NCBI GenBank assembly: GCA_903847915.1
Contig: CAINEW010000007.1
Span: 1-33,447, forward strand
Length of the DNA: 33,447 nucleotides
From: an uncultured bacterium
GTDB taxonomy: Bacteria > Patescibacteriota > Minisyncoccia > UBA6257 > GWB1-50-10
Direction: 5' to 3'
Shown here: positions 1-10,002 of the stretch, in pieces
Layout of the letters: every line of letters starts with the position of its first letter
How positions within the stretch are numbered: the first letter of the stretch is position 1
Notes under the pieces: generated by a model
What the model was told of the DNA's origin: nothing
What the model saw: only the letters and a program-made list of their open reading frames with translations
Databases searched by the model: none
Program-made: the position numbers and the translations under genes

Positions 1-984
1 TAAAAAAATATTATTAAATAATGAAAAACAGAGCAACAGGAGTGTCTTGTACCACAACGGAAAAGAAATAAAAGTTTTAAATAAATATTTTTGCCCTAAT
101 TTTTTTTTATTCCCTATCAAATACAACATCCCGATTCCACGAAGTTTCATTGCATAAAGAGATGGGACAACACGAAAGCATTCCTCATACTTAGAAATAA
201 AACTCGAAAATGATCGCGCTCTTTGTAATGCTGTTTTTTCATCTAATTTCCAATAAGGTTGTGTAAAATTTGTACCATGAGTGTGAACAATAAAAAGTGG
301 CTCGTTAATAAAAAGGAAGTTTAATTTTCTTTTTGCTATTTCGATAATAATCTCTTGATCTTCAAACGCACCAATGTTTTCATCGCGATCCCCGATACTC
401 TCTACAACCAACCTCGGAAAAAACATTCCGCTGTTATTACTTGCGTATATGCTTGTATCAAGTAAAACATCTCTTAATGTATTATATTGAACACGAAAAG
501 CGTGAACCTCTTCTTCGCCGATGGGCTGCATTTTTTTTTGCTGACAAGAAGAAAAAGATTTTGCAATTTTTTTTTCGCCTAAATAAGAAACAGAAAACGC
601 ATTGCAACTTATGACACCAAAATTATTTTCTCCAAAAGATTTTGCAAGATCAACCTGTCGCTCCAATTTAGTAGGCAACCATTCATCATCATGATCTAAA
701 TATGCAATATAATCCCCTTTAACATGCTGAAATCCTATGTTTTTAGGGTGAGCCGGAGTCCCGGAATTTTTATCAAGAAAAACGGAGGTGATTCGTTCGT
801 CTCTTTTTTTATAACTTTGAATTATCCGTACAGTATTATCAGTAGAGCAATCATCCACAATAATAAGTTCGAGGTTTTTATGTGTTTGCTCTAATACGCT
901 CTGGATCGTCCGTTCTAAAAACTTTTCTGCATTATACGTCGGTATGATAACTGAAACTTTAGAATGAGTATTATTGTTTAACAT
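1..984 (-). CDS. Glycosyltransferase family 2, truncated by window edge (not in ORF track)
   Basis: CAT at 982-984 opens a minus-strand frame that reads MLNNNTHSKVSVIIPTYNAEKFLERTIQSVLEQTHKNLELIIVDDCSTDNT...GDYIAYLDHDDEWLP and runs off the left edge; canonical GT-A/GT2 motifs. Confidence 0.85.
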   Translation of the reverse strand, partial: MLNNNTHSKVSVIIPTYNAEKFLERTIQSVLEQTHKNLELIIVDDCSTDNTVRIIQSYKKRDERITSVFLDKNSGTPAHPKNIGFQHVKGDYIAYLDHDDEWLPTKLERQVDLAKSFGENNFGVISCNAFSVSYLGEKKIAKSFSSCQQKKMQPIGEEEVHAFRVQYNTLRDVLLDTSIYASNNSGMFFPRLVVESIGDRDENIGAFEDQEIIIEIAKRKLNFLFINEPLFIVHTHGTNFTQPYWKLDEKTALQRARSFSSFISKYEECFRVVPSLYAMKLRGIGMLYLIGNKKKLGQKYLFKTFISFPLWYKTLLLLCFSLFNNIFL

Positions 985-1744
985 ATAATATCCCAATACC
1001 ACCCCATCCCTGATTTCTATCCTCTATAATCTCCAACGATTCATATTCTTTTTTAATTTCACCCCAAAAACGATCTACTTCACATCCAGAATCTTCTGAA
1101 TGGTGAGCAATATCATGAAAGGCAATGATCCCTATACTTCCTACTAAATGCCTATACATTAAAAAATCACGTTTCACTCCATCATACGTATGGTCCCCAT
1201 CTATAAAAAGAAAATCCACCTTCTTCCCATGGAGAACATTCTCTATTTGTTTCACCGAAGACTCATCATGAGAGTCTGCCTTAATAAGATGTAAGGATTG
1301 TTTATTAGAAATGAATTCATTATAAAGACGTTTCCTCCATTCTGGATATCCACCATCCACACCAGGCAAATCAAGACTAATAATGATTGAATCTTCGGGT
1401 ATTGTTTTACAAAGAAGAAACAATACACCACCAAATGACGTACCTATTTCAAGGACTATTTTTGGGCGCCTTTCTTCTATAATACTAAGCAAGTTTAGTA
1501 TTTCACTTTTTATTTGTAATGGTTTTATTACACTAAAAAAAATGCGGGAGGAAAAATAAAACAATTCCTCTTTGTTCCTTGTACGCACATTCTTCAATTT
1601 ATGTATTACTAGGTGGGATCCACAAAACCACACTATTGGTCTCAGTGGTTGAAAAAGCCACATACATAGACGCTTTAAAAAACCAAAAAGGCCTTTTTCA
1701 CGAATACCTTTTTTAATTCTATTAATATTCTTAATTATATTCAT
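971..1744 (-). CDS. Class I SAM-dependent methyltransferase (Methyltransf_24/CmcI-like)
   Basis: VLEIGTSFGGVLFLL, FLFIDGDHTYDGVKRDF, IAFHDI motifs. Confidence 0.7.
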   Translation of the reverse strand: MNIIKNINRIKKGIREKGLFGFLKRLCMWLFQPLRPIVWFCGSHLVIHKLKNVRTRNKEELFYFSSRIFFSVIKPLQIKSEILNLLSIIEERRPKIVLEIGTSFGGVLFLLCKTIPEDSIIISLDLPGVDGGYPEWRKRLYNEFISNKQSLHLIKADSHDESSVKQIENVLHGKKVDFLFIDGDHTYDGVKRDFLMYRHLVGSIGIIAFHDIAHHSEDSGCEVDRFWGEIKKEYESLEIIEDRNQGWGGIGILYVKQ

Positions 1745-2895
1745 ACCGCCAAAATACGCTTATATTCTTTTATTATGCGATCACCATAGTCATCCCATGT
1801 AAATCCATACGCGACCCTTTCTTTCGCTGACTGACCCATTCGTTCGCACATTTCTTGATTTTCATAAAGATACAGTAATTTTTCCTTTAATTTTTCCACA
1901 TCACGAATGGGAATAATAAACCCATCAGTACCATCTCGTACAACATCTTCTCCGCCAGTATTCGTAGTACAAATCACTGGCAACCCACACGCCATAGCTT
2001 GGATCATCACCATTCCAAATCCATCTTGAAGAGAATTTAAAACAAAAACGGATGCTTGAGAGTAGTATCGATAAAGCTCAGATTGGGGTAAATGACTTAT
2101 ATAATTGAAATTACCATTATATTTTTTAAAAAAGGGAGATATTTCCTCACTCAATGCACCAACAAGCATCAATTCAACATTTTTCAAGTTGAGTTCTGAG
2201 AATGCTTGTAATAAATAATGTACCCCCTTCTGTAACGTCATTGCCCCAACAAAAATCACACGAAATACATTATCCACCCTCTTCACTTGATGAAATTCTA
2301 AAAGATCAATCCCATAAGGAACGTGGATTAATTTTCGCTCTGGTATATTGTAATCCAGAAAAGTTCTTTTTGCAAAAATTGACGGCACCGAAATAAAATC
2401 CATTTCTTCATATGCCTTCAACTCATTCTCCACAATTCTTTGGGAAGAAATTTGAAATAATCCTGGTTTAATACCAAATTTATCATATTCTTCGCGCATA
2501 ACACGTTGTTGGTAAAGCGTGTGGGCGCTTCCATTTTCTACAATAACCAAAGCACCAAAATTCTTTGCCTTTCTCATAGTACGAGGAAACGAAGATTGAC
2601 CAGCAACAAGTATCTCACAAAAATCAAGACGACGAGCAGATCCTTTATCAAAAATTTTATGGAAAAAATATTGAGCATCATAACCATCTCTTAAAATATT
2701 TGGGAGTTTTTCCCAGCTCCTTTGAAGGATTTCTTTTATAACAACAGATCGTACTTTGCTCTTAGGAATACCAAATCTTCTCACAAGAAACTTAGGGTAT
2801 GACGTAATTAATTGTGACAAATAATTATATTTGAGTAATTGATTTGCCAAATTAAAAAGATGAAATCTCCCAATAATCGAGATAGCAATTTTCAT
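1741..2895 (-). CDS. Glycosyltransferase family 4
   Basis: C-terminal GT-B motif VIFVGAMTLQKGVHYLLQAF...VFVLNSLQDGFGMVMIQAMACGLPVICTTNTGGEDVV; 4-nt overlap with the next gene. Confidence 0.85.
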   Translation of the reverse strand: MKIAISIIGRFHLFNLANQLLKYNYLSQLITSYPKFLVRRFGIPKSKVRSVVIKEILQRSWEKLPNILRDGYDAQYFFHKIFDKGSARRLDFCEILVAGQSSFPRTMRKAKNFGALVIVENGSAHTLYQQRVMREEYDKFGIKPGLFQISSQRIVENELKAYEEMDFISVPSIFAKRTFLDYNIPERKLIHVPYGIDLLEFHQVKRVDNVFRVIFVGAMTLQKGVHYLLQAFSELNLKNVELMLVGALSEEISPFFKKYNGNFNYISHLPQSELYRYYSQASVFVLNSLQDGFGMVMIQAMACGLPVICTTNTGGEDVVRDGTDGFIIPIRDVEKLKEKLLYLYENQEMCERMGQSAKERVAYGFTWDDYGDRIIKEYKRILAV

Positions 2896-2904
2896 ATTAA
2901 ATAT

Positions 2905-3897
2905 TTAAAAATGCTTTTCAATAAAAATATTAATCCTATGACGCAAGGGGGAAGGTAAAAATCTTTTCATAAGTTTCTTTAAAAGAATATTATAGTGAGT
3001 TTTATTTATGAATAATATCTTTTTTGAAAAATCTTCACATATTATTCCTAATTCATCTAAACTTAGATTATTTCTTTTAGTAAATTGACAAAAAAGATCC
3101 AATAGTAAAAGAATAATATTTTTTTTGTTTTTAAAATAAAAGAATGGCATTTGTGTAGCGGCTACGACAAGCTCTTTAGGAACGTCCCTATTTAAAATTT
3201 GTTTAAATAGCTGTCGTCGAATAGTAATCTCAAGTTCTTGTTGAATTGAATACTGCGTACTACCAATTGACTCTTGATGAACACGCTTCACATGAAGCAC
3301 CTCATCTAAGTTGGCAAAATGGGTAAAGGTAATTAGTCGACTCCACAACTCCGTGTCTTCAATATGAACAAACTCAGGATTATAAGCGCCCGCACTCATT
3401 ATTACATCACGTCTCATCATAACCGAAGGATGTGCTATCGCCAACCCGAAAAACATTTCCCAATAAATCATATTATGTGTAAGTGGGAAATCAAGAGTAG
3501 AAAGTGTTTTCCCATTCACATCAATCTGACGCACACGTGTTCCTAAAACTCCAACATCAGGATGCGCATCTAAAAAACCAACCTGTTTCATAAATCGCTC
3601 GGGCAAACTAAAATCATCAGCATCTATTCGAGCAATATATTCTCCACAAGAATTTTTAAGACCACGATTAAGCGATTCCACTAACTTTAGATTTTTTTCA
3701 TTTCTCAAAATACAAATTCTTTTATCTTTAAACGTACTTAGTATCATAGGCGTAGCATCAGTAGATGCATCATCAATGATGATAAATTCAAAATCTGTAA
3801 ACGTTTGAGATAGAACGCTTTCTATGGCTTGTGTAATAAAACGAGCACCATTATACACAGAAAGTACGACAGATACTTTAGGATTATTAGATTTCAT
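2905..3897 (-). CDS. Glycosyltransferase family 2
   Basis: KVSVVLSVYNGARFITQAIESVLSQTFTDFEFIIIDDASTDAT; start at MKSNNPKVS preferred over the ORF-track start at 3924. Confidence 0.88.
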   Translation of the reverse strand: MKSNNPKVSVVLSVYNGARFITQAIESVLSQTFTDFEFIIIDDASTDATPMILSTFKDKRICILRNEKNLKLVESLNRGLKNSCGEYIARIDADDFSLPERFMKQVGFLDAHPDVGVLGTRVRQIDVNGKTLSTLDFPLTHNMIYWEMFFGLAIAHPSVMMRRDVIMSAGAYNPEFVHIEDTELWSRLITFTHFANLDEVLHVKRVHQESIGSTQYSIQQELEITIRRQLFKQILNRDVPKELVVAATQMPFFYFKNKKNIILLLLDLFCQFTKRNNLSLDELGIICEDFSKKILFINKTHYNILLKKLMKRFLPSPLRHRINIFIEKHF

Positions 3898-4942
3898 AAA
3901 TAAAGTCCTTGCTAATATAATCACAATATTCTTTTGGAGAGAGAGAATTTGGTATCTTTAATTGGTACAACTTAATATGAGAGAAAACCTTACGAAGAAT
4001 AGTTTCTTGCGACAACCGAAATTCTATAAGGTTGAATTCTCCAACTGATGCTAATAAAGAAAGATATTTCATACCCTCATTAAATTCCGAATCTAAAATT
4101 CCCATTATTCTTCCTATAAGAGAATCAATATCCATAGGTTCTAAAAAAATATTTTCCCCATCATATCTCTCAAGAAAAATGCTTGCATCTAACACCGTCC
4201 TTTTCCCTATCTTTTCTTTTTGGATGAGTTTTTCTGCAGGAATCTTAACATAAGAAGCGTTCCATTTTTTTAGCACCGGACCAGTAGAATTAAAAATCCT
4301 TTTAAAAATAAAATTTATAGCTCGCTTACATTCATAAAACAATTTATATCTATTTCTTTTTTTTAAATATATCTCACTAGAAGAATTTTTAAGCTCATTA
4401 AAAAGGGGGACATGATAGGGATAGATCGAAAAGTCACTTGGATATGAATACATCAAATGTTCGCCACCCACAATCACATAATCATCCCCAAAGAATTTGA
4501 AATCTTTATGATTGCGTAACGCTGATATAAGAAGAGTTTTTCCAACTCCACCAAGGGCTGGGAAAATAATACCCCTTCCTTTCATTTCTATACCTGCGCC
4601 ATGTACAAAACTAAACCCTTTTACAAGCAATAAAGCCTGAACAAAAAGATTTGTTGCTCTATTCGCATACGTAGTATATTCTTTTATTTTGTTCTTATCA
4701 AAAGAAATTGCATATCCTTCCTTAGGAAAACATATCCCGCTATCTATTCTAGAAAAATCAATAATGTGACCAGCGGAATTTTTAAAAAAATCTTTGGAAA
4801 AATCAACGACCCCATAATCAATCTCGCTTACCTTAGGGTCCTCGAAAAAACGAAGATAATGATCATATCCCGCTATTATATAAGGAGAATTAGAAACCAC
4901 ACCCACACTCACCAGATCGTGTATATTATACCGCTTTTCCAT
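3887..4942 (-). CDS. HPr kinase/phosphorylase-like P-loop protein in polysaccharide cluster
   Basis: FVHGAGIEMKGRGIIFPALGGVGKTLLISAL...FFGDDYVIVGG: Walker A GGVGKT and downstream GDD resembling HprK-type kinases. Confidence 0.6.
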   Translation of the reverse strand: MEKRYNIHDLVSVGVVSNSPYIIAGYDHYLRFFEDPKVSEIDYGVVDFSKDFFKNSAGHIIDFSRIDSGICFPKEGYAISFDKNKIKEYTTYANRATNLFVQALLLVKGFSFVHGAGIEMKGRGIIFPALGGVGKTLLISALRNHKDFKFFGDDYVIVGGEHLMYSYPSDFSIYPYHVPLFNELKNSSSEIYLKKRNRYKLFYECKRAINFIFKRIFNSTGPVLKKWNASYVKIPAEKLIQKEKIGKRTVLDASIFLERYDGENIFLEPMDIDSLIGRIMGILDSEFNEGMKYLSLLASVGEFNLIEFRLSQETILRKVFSHIKLYQLKIPNSLSPKEYCDYISKDFIYEI

Positions 4943-5024
4943 TAATCAAGCATATCAGTTATTTAAGGGAAAAAAAAGAGTTATGTATAAAATTCAAATG
5001 TTATAACACCTCATCCAATATTTA

Positions 5025-6050
5025 TTATGATATCATCTTCCGAATTGCCTTATAAACATCCTCACAAAATTTTTCTGTGGTAAATGGTCTATATCGCTCT
5101 GAATTTATATACTCCCACCCTCGTTGACACATTTCTTCATATTCTCTTGTTCCTTTAAAAACCTGTAAGTAGGAAACAAGGTCGTCTAGATTTTTAAAAT
5201 TATTATAGTTGATATAGGTATCTGATGGGATATATTCATCCACATTCGATGGAGGTAAATAAATAGGGACAGTTCCTGTTGCCATTGCCATAAATGGATC
5301 GTATTCAAAATCACCTGCGGGGATAGAATTCTGGATACAAAAAGCGAACCAGTATTCTGAAAATGTTTCCCATTTATCGGGAGAAAATCCCTTATAAAGA
5401 TTTGTGTAAAAGGGTGTAACCTTTCCAAATTTAGAAACATCTTCTGTGTTCCAACCGGGACCATAAAGATCGAGAAGAGCATCTCCACGCTTTTCAAAAT
5501 ATCTTATAATTTCTCTTCGTAAAGAATACAACTCTCCTCTCACAGGAGATGCTTTGTTGGATTGCATTAAAATACATAAATTTTTCTTAGCGTTAGAAAG
5601 AAAATGCTTATAGCGAGTAGAATCAAATGGAACAGGAACCTTAAATTCAACAAATTGTTTTGGATATTTCTTCGCTAAGTCACTTGACCAAGAAAGAAAT
5701 ATTTTATGAAAAAACCGATAAAAAGGGAGGTATTTCCATCCCCAAGGATTCACAATATTCGGCTCTAAAATAAAAAAAAGCACCTTTCTTGGATTAATAA
5801 AATTTTTCAAAATAAATAAATATTTTCTTAATCCTGGCTCCATCATAATCCACAAATCGATGTCTTTGAAATCTGAATACATATCATATGTATTCATTTC
5901 AATATCTTTTTGTTTTAAATAGCGCTTAAGTGTAGCATATCGATTTATTACAGGAAGTCCCCCAAGATTGACACTCGCATCAGAATCAATATCAAAAACA
6001 TGGTTCTTAAGCATATCTAGATACCCTGGGTCAAATGCAATTTTCAACAT
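5025..6050 (-). CDS. Glycosyltransferase family 10 (fucosyltransferase-like)
   Basis: C-terminal GT10-like motif FCIQNSIPAGDFEYDPFMAMATGTVPIYLPPSNVDEYIPSDTYINYNNFKNLDDLVSYLQ. Confidence 0.7.
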   Translation of the reverse strand: MLKIAFDPGYLDMLKNHVFDIDSDASVNLGGLPVINRYATLKRYLKQKDIEMNTYDMYSDFKDIDLWIMMEPGLRKYLFILKNFINPRKVLFFILEPNIVNPWGWKYLPFYRFFHKIFLSWSSDLAKKYPKQFVEFKVPVPFDSTRYKHFLSNAKKNLCILMQSNKASPVRGELYSLRREIIRYFEKRGDALLDLYGPGWNTEDVSKFGKVTPFYTNLYKGFSPDKWETFSEYWFAFCIQNSIPAGDFEYDPFMAMATGTVPIYLPPSNVDEYIPSDTYINYNNFKNLDDLVSYLQVFKGTREYEEMCQRGWEYINSERYRPFTTEKFCEDVYKAIRKMIS

Positions 6051-6053
6051 AAA

Positions 6054-7154
6054 TTATGAGTTAAAAAAATACTTTATTGATTCACATATATATTCAATTT
6101 CTTGATTCGTGAGCTTACTCGAAGAAGGCAGCCACAAACCTTGTTGCGCAATTTTTTCTGCAACAGGATACCTACCACTACGACTATAAACAGGCTCAGA
6201 ATGGAGCGCTGGATAAAATGGACGCGAACCAATATTTTTATCTTTTAAATAATTAATAAGGGCCTGCTTGTGATCACTACCATCATTAACAAGAACATCA
6301 ACAAACCACGGTGAGGTATCAGTGAGATTTGTAGAAATAAAAGATATGCCAGAAAAAGAAGAAAGAAGGTCTTTGTAAAAGGCATAAATTTCTTTCTTCC
6401 GTTGTACTCTCCAAGCAAGCTTTTCCATTTGTTCAATTCCTATAACCGCTTGGATATCAGTAAACTTAAAATTCCAACCCATCGTTAAATAATGATCCGC
6501 ACCTGGTTTCTCTCGTCCAAAATCACGAAGTTTGATTATTTTTTCAAACATTTCCTCATTATCGGTAATCAGTGCGCCTCCCTGACCAGTAGTAATAACT
6601 TTAGGTGCGCTAAAAGAAAAACTACCAATATCACCAAACGTACCAAGATGCTTGCCTCCATTAAAAGAACCGAGTGATTGTGCAGCATCTTCAATTAATA
6701 TAATATTTCGTTCTTTGCAAAATTGAACAAAGCTCTCAAGAGAGGATGGATAACGGCCATTTATTGTTACAAGAATCACCGCCCTCGTTCGAGGGGTTAC
6801 TGCCTCTTTCATCTTATTAAAATCCATACACAAACTACTTTCTTCAATATCTACAAAAACAACATCCGCACCAGTTAATTTCACCGCATTTGGAGTTGCC
6901 ACCATAGTATAATCAGGGACAATAACCTCGTCTCCAGTTTGAACACCTGCAGCTATCAATGCTAATGTAAGACTAATCGTTCCATTGGAAACGACGGAGC
7001 AATATCGTGCGCCGGTATAATTTGCAATCATTTTTTCAAAATCTCTTGTTTTTTGAAATTCGGTAACCCATCCCCCTCCTTTCATATACTCAGAAAGCGC
7101 TTGTTCTTCCCTCTCGTCAAACCACGGCTCCATTTGATTAATAAATTTTGTCAT
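6054..7154 (-). CDS. DegT/DnrJ/EryC1/StrS family PLP-dependent sugar aminotransferase
   Basis: SNGTISLTLALIAAGVQTGDEVIVPDYTMVATPNAV, IEDAAQSLGS, GSFSFSAPKVITTGQGGALITD, FKFTDIQAVIGIEQMEKL. Confidence 0.9.
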   Translation of the reverse strand: MTKFINQMEPWFDEREEQALSEYMKGGGWVTEFQKTRDFEKMIANYTGARYCSVVSNGTISLTLALIAAGVQTGDEVIVPDYTMVATPNAVKLTGADVVFVDIEESSLCMDFNKMKEAVTPRTRAVILVTINGRYPSSLESFVQFCKERNIILIEDAAQSLGSFNGGKHLGTFGDIGSFSFSAPKVITTGQGGALITDNEEMFEKIIKLRDFGREKPGADHYLTMGWNFKFTDIQAVIGIEQMEKLAWRVQRKKEIYAFYKDLLSSFSGISFISTNLTDTSPWFVDVLVNDGSDHKQALINYLKDKNIGSRPFYPALHSEPVYSRSGRYPVAEKIAQQGLWLPSSSKLTNQEIEYICESIKYFFNS

Positions 7155-7160
7155 AAAATT

Positions 7161-7736
7161 CTATTTTTTCTTTGATTCTACATTCAAACTTATCAAAATC
7201 CCATTTTTAACATCCATATGAGGAATATAGGCACGTGAATAATCATCATAATCTTTATGGATTGTCTTCCTCCAATCATATCTTTTTATATCACCAAATC
7301 CGTTTTCTTCCAGTATTTTTTTAAGACTCTTAAAATCATACGCAGTTTTATGATGCACAGTTTTTGTGGTACCAGGAATCTGCCAATGACCAAAAAGTGG
7401 GCCCAAAATCCCCGCATGATTAATATCTTTATATTTTAGATAAACTTTCACAATCGCCTCAAAATCAGGAACCGCAAGACGCAATAACCCTCCCTTCTTT
7501 AATACCCTCCTCCACTCTTTCAATACTTCTATTGCTTCAGTTCGATCAAAATATTCAAACGCATGAGAGCTATAAATAAGATTAACAGAATTATTCTTAA
7601 AAATAGACAAATCGTTTATTGGGCGACGATATTTAATATGAGGGAATCGAGCAAGATCAACATGCACAAAACCAGGAATGTATCTTTTACCACACCCTAA
7701 ATGAAGCATGACTAACTTTTTATCAACTTTTTTCAT
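7161..7736 (-). CDS. Class I SAM-dependent methyltransferase
   Basis: MLHLGCGKRYIPGFVHVDL, SSHAFEYFDRTEAIEVLKEWRRVLKKGGLLRLAVPDFEAIV. Confidence 0.8.
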   Translation of the reverse strand: MKKVDKKLVMLHLGCGKRYIPGFVHVDLARFPHIKYRRPINDLSIFKNNSVNLIYSSHAFEYFDRTEAIEVLKEWRRVLKKGGLLRLAVPDFEAIVKVYLKYKDINHAGILGPLFGHWQIPGTTKTVHHKTAYDFKSLKKILEENGFGDIKRYDWRKTIHKDYDDYSRAYIPHMDVKNGILISLNVESKKK

Positions 7737-8548
7737 ATATGCAAATCGAGTGGGTGAGGTGTAAAAACTTGTCTCCCTACAACATTTGTCCTTCGCACAA
7801 TTTCAGCGTCTTTCTCTTCGCGACAAAAAATTACATTCGAAGGATTTTCACAAGCAAAAAAGTATCCCTCTTTCTGCAAATATTGTATCACGGGCTCACG
7901 CCGGATTGAAATTTCAGCAATTACTACACGAGGAGCATATCGCTTGAAGTCCATACCACAAAATACATCTTCCTCGGTGCCTTCTGTGTCAACAGAAAGA
8001 ATATCGATTGGAATCGGCACATGATGCGTTTCAAAAAGCGTGTTAAGCGTACTAAGGGGAACCCGAATTTTCTTAAATCCCCCGAAAAACATCCCATAGT
8101 GAGACTTGAAAAATCCCTCAAGGCTTTTATCTAGTGTAGACATAGAACCCCTAAAGTTTGTATAAAAATCAACTTCGTTTTTATCCTCCCTACCTGCAGC
8201 CGCATGAATAGTAATAGAACGAGACCGATTCTTTTTTAATAAATCAAAATAATCTGGGTGAGGCTCAATACATATCCCCTTCCAACCCATTAACTCAAAA
8301 AGATAGGTATTACTAAAACGAGCTCCTTCCATTGCGCCAACTTCTACAAACCAACCCGAATAATTTTTCTCAAAAAGTGGAAGGATTTTTATATCTTCCC
8401 CATATTGACCATAAAAATTTCTTTCTTTTATCCATGCTGAAGGATAAGAATAGGTTGCATCCAAACTAATAACAGGAGTGATATTAATTATAGATCTTAT
8501 TTTTTCTTTGATAATACGCGGCACGAGTGCGCGGATAATTTTTCTCAT
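7733..8548 (-). CDS. FkbM family methyltransferase
   Basis: FVEVGAMEGARFSNTYLFELMGWKGICIEPHPDYFDLLKKNR, DILSVDTEGTEEDV; 4-nt overlaps with both neighbours. Confidence 0.8.
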   Translation of the reverse strand: MRKIIRALVPRIIKEKIRSIINITPVISLDATYSYPSAWIKERNFYGQYGEDIKILPLFEKNYSGWFVEVGAMEGARFSNTYLFELMGWKGICIEPHPDYFDLLKKNRSRSITIHAAAGREDKNEVDFYTNFRGSMSTLDKSLEGFFKSHYGMFFGGFKKIRVPLSTLNTLFETHHVPIPIDILSVDTEGTEEDVFCGMDFKRYAPRVVIAEISIRREPVIQYLQKEGYFFACENPSNVIFCREEKDAEIVRRTNVVGRQVFTPHPLDLHI

Positions 8549-8928
8549 TCTAAAAGAACCTTATCTTCGACGAATGGTCCATTTTTAAATTCCATCATTT
8601 TCGCGTCTTCAATAACCTCAATACCAATTCCTCCATCGACAATCATTACGCCCTGCCCTGTTCTTACAGTAACTACTTCTATAAGCTCATTCTGACTATA
8701 CACACTCACATTTACCACACCAGAAAAAACCATAAGGGCCTCCATAAGATTTTCGGTGGTTCGTGTAGTAGGGCAATGGCTATGCGCCACCAATTTTTTC
8801 CCAGCAGGATGGTTCAACGCAATCACTTGAAGTGGCCATGCCTCCGGAGTTAATGGTTTTGTTCCGTCTTCAAAAGTACCGTCAAAAACAATAGCAATTA
8901 TTTTTTCTTCTTTTTTAATAATTCTCAT
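8545..8928 (-). CDS. Small hypothetical protein, possibly cupin-fold, in sugar biosynthesis operon
   Basis: 127 aa; NHPAGKKLVAHSHC...MEALMVFSGVVNVSVYSQ...VRTGQGVMIVDGGIGIEVIEDAKMMEF resembles a cupin beta-barrel; 4-nt overlaps both sides. Confidence 0.4.
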   Translation of the reverse strand: MRIIKKEEKIIAIVFDGTFEDGTKPLTPEAWPLQVIALNHPAGKKLVAHSHCPTTRTTENLMEALMVFSGVVNVSVYSQNELIEVVTVRTGQGVMIVDGGIGIEVIEDAKMMEFKNGPFVEDKVLLE

Positions 8929-9914
8929 GATTCGTAGATATCTTTTGTGTTTTTAATATCTTCTTTGAGCATCTCACGAAGAAGTGATTTCCAATTATAA
9001 GTAGGACGCCATCCAAGCTTTCTAATTTTCTGCGCATCACCACGAAGATAGGGCACTTCGTTAGGACGGAAATATTTCTTGTCAATTACTACATATTTTT
9101 TCCAATCTCCGAGACCCACTTCTTTAAAACAAAATTCTAACGCCTCCTCAATACTATGAGTTTCTCCTGTTGCTACTACATAATCATCAGCTTTTTTTTG
9201 TTGCATCATAAGATGTATCGCATTGACATAATCTTTACTATGTCCCCAATCACGTTTAGCATAAATATTTCCCAATCGAATTTCTTTTTGTTTCCCATTT
9301 AAAATAAGTGCAATACCACGGGTAATTTTTCGAGTAACAAATATCTCGCCTCGACGAGGGCTTTCATGATTAAACAAAATTCCATTTACCGCAAAAAGAC
9401 CATATCCTTCTCGATAAATTCTTGTAAGATGAAAGGCAGCAACCTTTGAAACACCGTAAGGACTTTGTGGCCAAAACTCGGATCCTAATCCAAAAGGCGG
9501 CTTGCTCCGTGTAGCACCAAACATCTCAGAACTCGATGCCTGATAATATTTTGTGCGTGGGGCATGATAGCGAATATATTCAAGAATTCCCAAAGGACCT
9601 AGTGTATTTGTCCCAAGTGTGAACGAAGGAATATCAAATGAAATGCGCACATGACTCATGGCACCTAGATTATAAATCTCATCTGGCTTAAATTTTCCAA
9701 TAAGATTTGAAACAGAAACAGGATCAAGAAGATCTCCATATTCAGTATCAAATCTCTTGTTGTTATAAAGATGATTGATACGAGTTGTATTAAAGTGACT
9801 CGCACGACGAATCACACCAAGAACCTCGTATCCTTTTTCTAAAAGTAATTCAGCAAGATAACTCCCATCTTGTCCAGTAATCCCAGTAATAAGTGCTTTT
9901 TTTCTTTTATTCAT
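8925..9914 (-). CDS. gmd: GDP-mannose 4,6-dehydratase
   Basis: KALITGITGQDGSYLAELLLEKGYEVLGVIRRASHFNTTRINHLY; NHESPRRGEIFVTRKITRGIA; start at MNKRKK preferred over 9944. Confidence 0.92.
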   Translation of the reverse strand: MNKRKKALITGITGQDGSYLAELLLEKGYEVLGVIRRASHFNTTRINHLYNNKRFDTEYGDLLDPVSVSNLIGKFKPDEIYNLGAMSHVRISFDIPSFTLGTNTLGPLGILEYIRYHAPRTKYYQASSSEMFGATRSKPPFGLGSEFWPQSPYGVSKVAAFHLTRIYREGYGLFAVNGILFNHESPRRGEIFVTRKITRGIALILNGKQKEIRLGNIYAKRDWGHSKDYVNAIHLMMQQKKADDYVVATGETHSIEEALEFCFKEVGLGDWKKYVVIDKKYFRPNEVPYLRGDAQKIRKLGWRPTYNWKSLLREMLKEDIKNTKDIYES

Positions 9915-10002
9915 AAAATAATGCTTCTGCACAGCATACCACAAAGGTCATACAAATACAAACAAAAACGACCCTTATTGTGCTCTTATTATATTAAAAA
10001 TC

